The position numbers and the translations under genes were made by a program. Below the pieces are notes generated by a model. The model was not told the DNA's origin. It made no database searches and was given only the letters and a program-made list of their open reading frames with translations. From Prinia subflava (taxonomy: Eukaryota > Chordata > Aves > Passeriformes > Cisticolidae), in assembly GCF_021018805.1 (NCBI RefSeq), contig NC_086266.1, positions 682,001-746,000 of the forward strand: DNA of 64,000 nt. Direction: 5' to 3'. Positions 63,924 through 64,000 of this stretch are shown here, piece after piece. The stretch's first letter is position 1, and every line of letters begins with the position of its first letter.

Positions 63924-63977
63924 CTTTTGAATAGATGGCAAATTACAAAAGATTCTGTTCATTTCCATCTTGCACAG
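63924..63977 (+). CDS. Candidate exon D of the unrecognised rightward gene
   Basis: CTCTCCCTTTTTCAG|CTTTTG is an excellent acceptor, and TTGCACAG|GTAAAACTG is a good donor 54 bases later. The enclosed 18 codons are open in phase 0: LLNRWQITKDSVHFHLAQ. Joined to candidate exon B the junction reads AVFFE-LLNRWQITKD, a smooth amphipathic helix, which is the main reason for linking them across a 1357-base intron. A second acceptor at 63878/63879 (GGTTTTTCAG|GAGTTC) gives stops in the frames tested. The gene would continue beyond the right edge of the window. Confidence 0.4.
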
Positions 63978-64000
63978 GTAAAACTGCACCAGTACGAGAC

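Overview
The window reads as vertebrate, almost certainly bird, nuclear DNA. It is AT-rich and largely non-coding, it carries several CR1 LINE fragments (two of them ending in the family's TTCTATGA-type 3' tail or its reverse complement), and its only recognisable protein sequence is the N-terminus of a vertebrate teneurin. There are no bacterial-style operons, no tRNA or rRNA genes and no CRISPR arrays that I can see.

The main gene is TENM1 (teneurin-1) on the minus strand. Its first coding exon lies at 4728-5006: acceptor, short 5' UTR, ATG at 4944, then 72 complete codons plus one base before the donor. The best 5' end is about 50 kb upstream, in a CpG island at about 55.08-56.03 kb, where a minus-strand splice donor (CTCG|GTAAGT) ends a GC-rich leader exon at 55692. 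If these two exons are spliced together, 5007-55691 is one 50.7-kb 5'-UTR intron and 1-4727 is the start of the next intron. The intron holds CR1 and MIR-like relics, microsatellites, two strong short hairpins, one stop-free plus-strand exon-like ORF (15.34-15.71 kb) and no other recognisable gene.

The right end (61.1-64 kb) looks like the start of a second, divergent plus-strand gene that I cannot name. A GC-rich, CpG-rich block (61.1-61.64 kb) is followed by three open segments whose splice phases agree (61923-62171, 62495-62566, 63924-63977). One of the junctions would be a GC-AG intron.

Four blocks of GC-rich minisatellite DNA stand out from the AT-rich background: 2.34-3.45 kb (compound), 6.84-7.6 kb (25-bp unit), 56.17-56.58 kb (9-bp unit, beside the TENM1 promoter) and 61.19-61.51 kb (12-bp near-palindromic unit, beside the candidate second promoter). 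They create long stop-free frames on both strands, which are not genes. In each block the G-rich strand is the RNA-like strand for transcription running away from the nearest inferred promoter. That fits R-loop or G-quadruplex-prone DNA around the TENM1 5' end, but this is inference.
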